Below are positions 6,483-6,613 of a DNA stretch of 6,613 bases, one piece after another. Numbering within the stretch: position 1 is the first letter of the stretch; each line of letters starts with the position of its first letter. Source of the stretch: Planctomycetota bacterium (GTDB lineage Bacteria; Planctomycetota; Phycisphaerae; WQYP01); contig JAJZCT010000196.1 of assembly GCA_021828925.1 (NCBI GenBank), positions 1 to 6,613 of the forward strand. Reading direction: 5' to 3'. The translations under genes and the position numbers were made by a program. The notes beneath the pieces were generated by a model. It was given only the letters and a program-made list of their open reading frames with translations. It searched no databases and was not told the origin of the DNA.

Positions 6483-6528
6483 AGACAATTTATTTGAAAT
6501 AAAAAAAATGGACATTTTTTACTTGTCT
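6483..6528. repeat. Nested AT-rich inverted repeats between radA and the right end
   Basis: Two adjacent near-perfect palindromes are enclosed by a third pair. TTTATTT (6489-6495) and AAATAAA (6497-6503) flank a single G. AAAAATG (6504-6510) and CATTTTT (6513-6519) flank GA. The outer arms are AGACAA (6483-6488) and TTGTCT (6523-6528). Folded, this gives a three-way junction, or in DNA a set of symmetric protein-binding sites. It lies upstream of radA and of whatever lies to the right, so an operator or divergent promoter region is the simplest reading. AT-only palindromes can arise by chance in such AT-rich sequence, but the GC-containing outer arms make that less likely. Confidence 0.45.
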
Positions 6529-6555
6529 TTTACGAAAAAAAGGTCGAAGATGATA

Positions 6556-6591
6556 GCTGGATGAGCCTAACGGAGTTACCGAAAGGAGGTA
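6556..6591 (+). promoter_or_regulatory. Three evenly spaced GGA hairpin motifs including a strong Shine-Dalgarno-like sequence
   Basis: GGA occurs at 6559, 6572 and 6585, exactly 13 bases apart. Each can sit in a hairpin loop: GCT-GGATG-AGC (6556-6566), TAAC-GGA-GTTA (6568-6578) and TACC-GAAAGGA-GGTA (6577-6591). The second and third stems share two bases and exclude each other. The last GGA is part of AAAGGAGGT (6582-6590), a near-perfect Shine-Dalgarno. No ATG, GTG or TTG follows in the remaining 23 bases, so normal use as a ribosome site is not supported within the window. GGA in loops is the recognition mark of CsrA/RsmA proteins. The assignment is tentative. Confidence 0.3.
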
Positions 6592-6613
6592 TCCCGACAA
6601 GCAGCGTCAGCAC

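Noticed and set aside
6574..6597. Similarity on the minus strand to the 16S rRNA 3' end (ACCTCCTTTC)
   Set aside because: Only the anti-Shine-Dalgarno core matches. The conserved 16S bases that should precede it are absent, so this is a plus-strand Shine-Dalgarno-like sequence and not rRNA.

Overview
The window reads as ordinary chromosomal DNA from a Gram-negative-type bacterium, most likely a planctomycete (possibly Phycisphaerae). That assignment is an inference from overall protein style: a TolC-type lipoprotein with a long N-terminal extension, an ECF sigma factor followed by a membrane protein with no zinc-anti-sigma motif, and a secreted protein with a 'VPADAKWIIYMNID' motif. No 16S or other phylogenetic marker is present except RadA, which was not compared with databases.

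Layout. The left end (1-81) may hold the last 26 codons of an upstream gene. A 30-base tract of three 10-base tandem repeats (91-120) precedes a rightward pair. The first is a 142-residue protein with an Sm-like pattern (127-555). The second, 35 bases later, is a 656-residue TolC-family outer-membrane efflux lipoprotein (591-2561). This pair converges, with only a 9-base gap, on a leftward three-gene unit. In transcription order that unit is an exported protein of unknown function (4647-3658), an ECF sigma factor (3619-3014) and a small single-pass membrane protein that is a candidate anti-sigma factor (3017-2571). The last two overlap by ATGA. All three have clear Shine-Dalgarno sequences, and a TATAAT box lies just upstream of the first.

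After a 361-base spacer without a recognisable gene comes leftward radA (6424-5009), a complete RadA/Sms recombination ATPase. Its start codon has no Shine-Dalgarno but sits 7 bases after a perfect TATAAT, which suggests a leaderless mRNA.

The right end (6425-6613) is intergenic. It contains an AT-rich cluster of nested inverted repeats (6483-6528). This is followed by three GGA triplets at an exact 13-base spacing (6559, 6572, 6585), each placeable in a small hairpin loop, the last inside a strong AAAGGAGGT. No start codon follows within a usable distance before the window ends. It could be the beginning of a CsrA/RsmA-type regulated leader or small RNA, but this is speculative.

Functional picture. 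The sigma/membrane-protein pair with its co-transcribed exported protein looks like a self-contained cell-envelope signalling unit. The TolC-like protein has no pump partner in the window. Nothing here is an obvious defence system, CRISPR array, prophage or insertion sequence.
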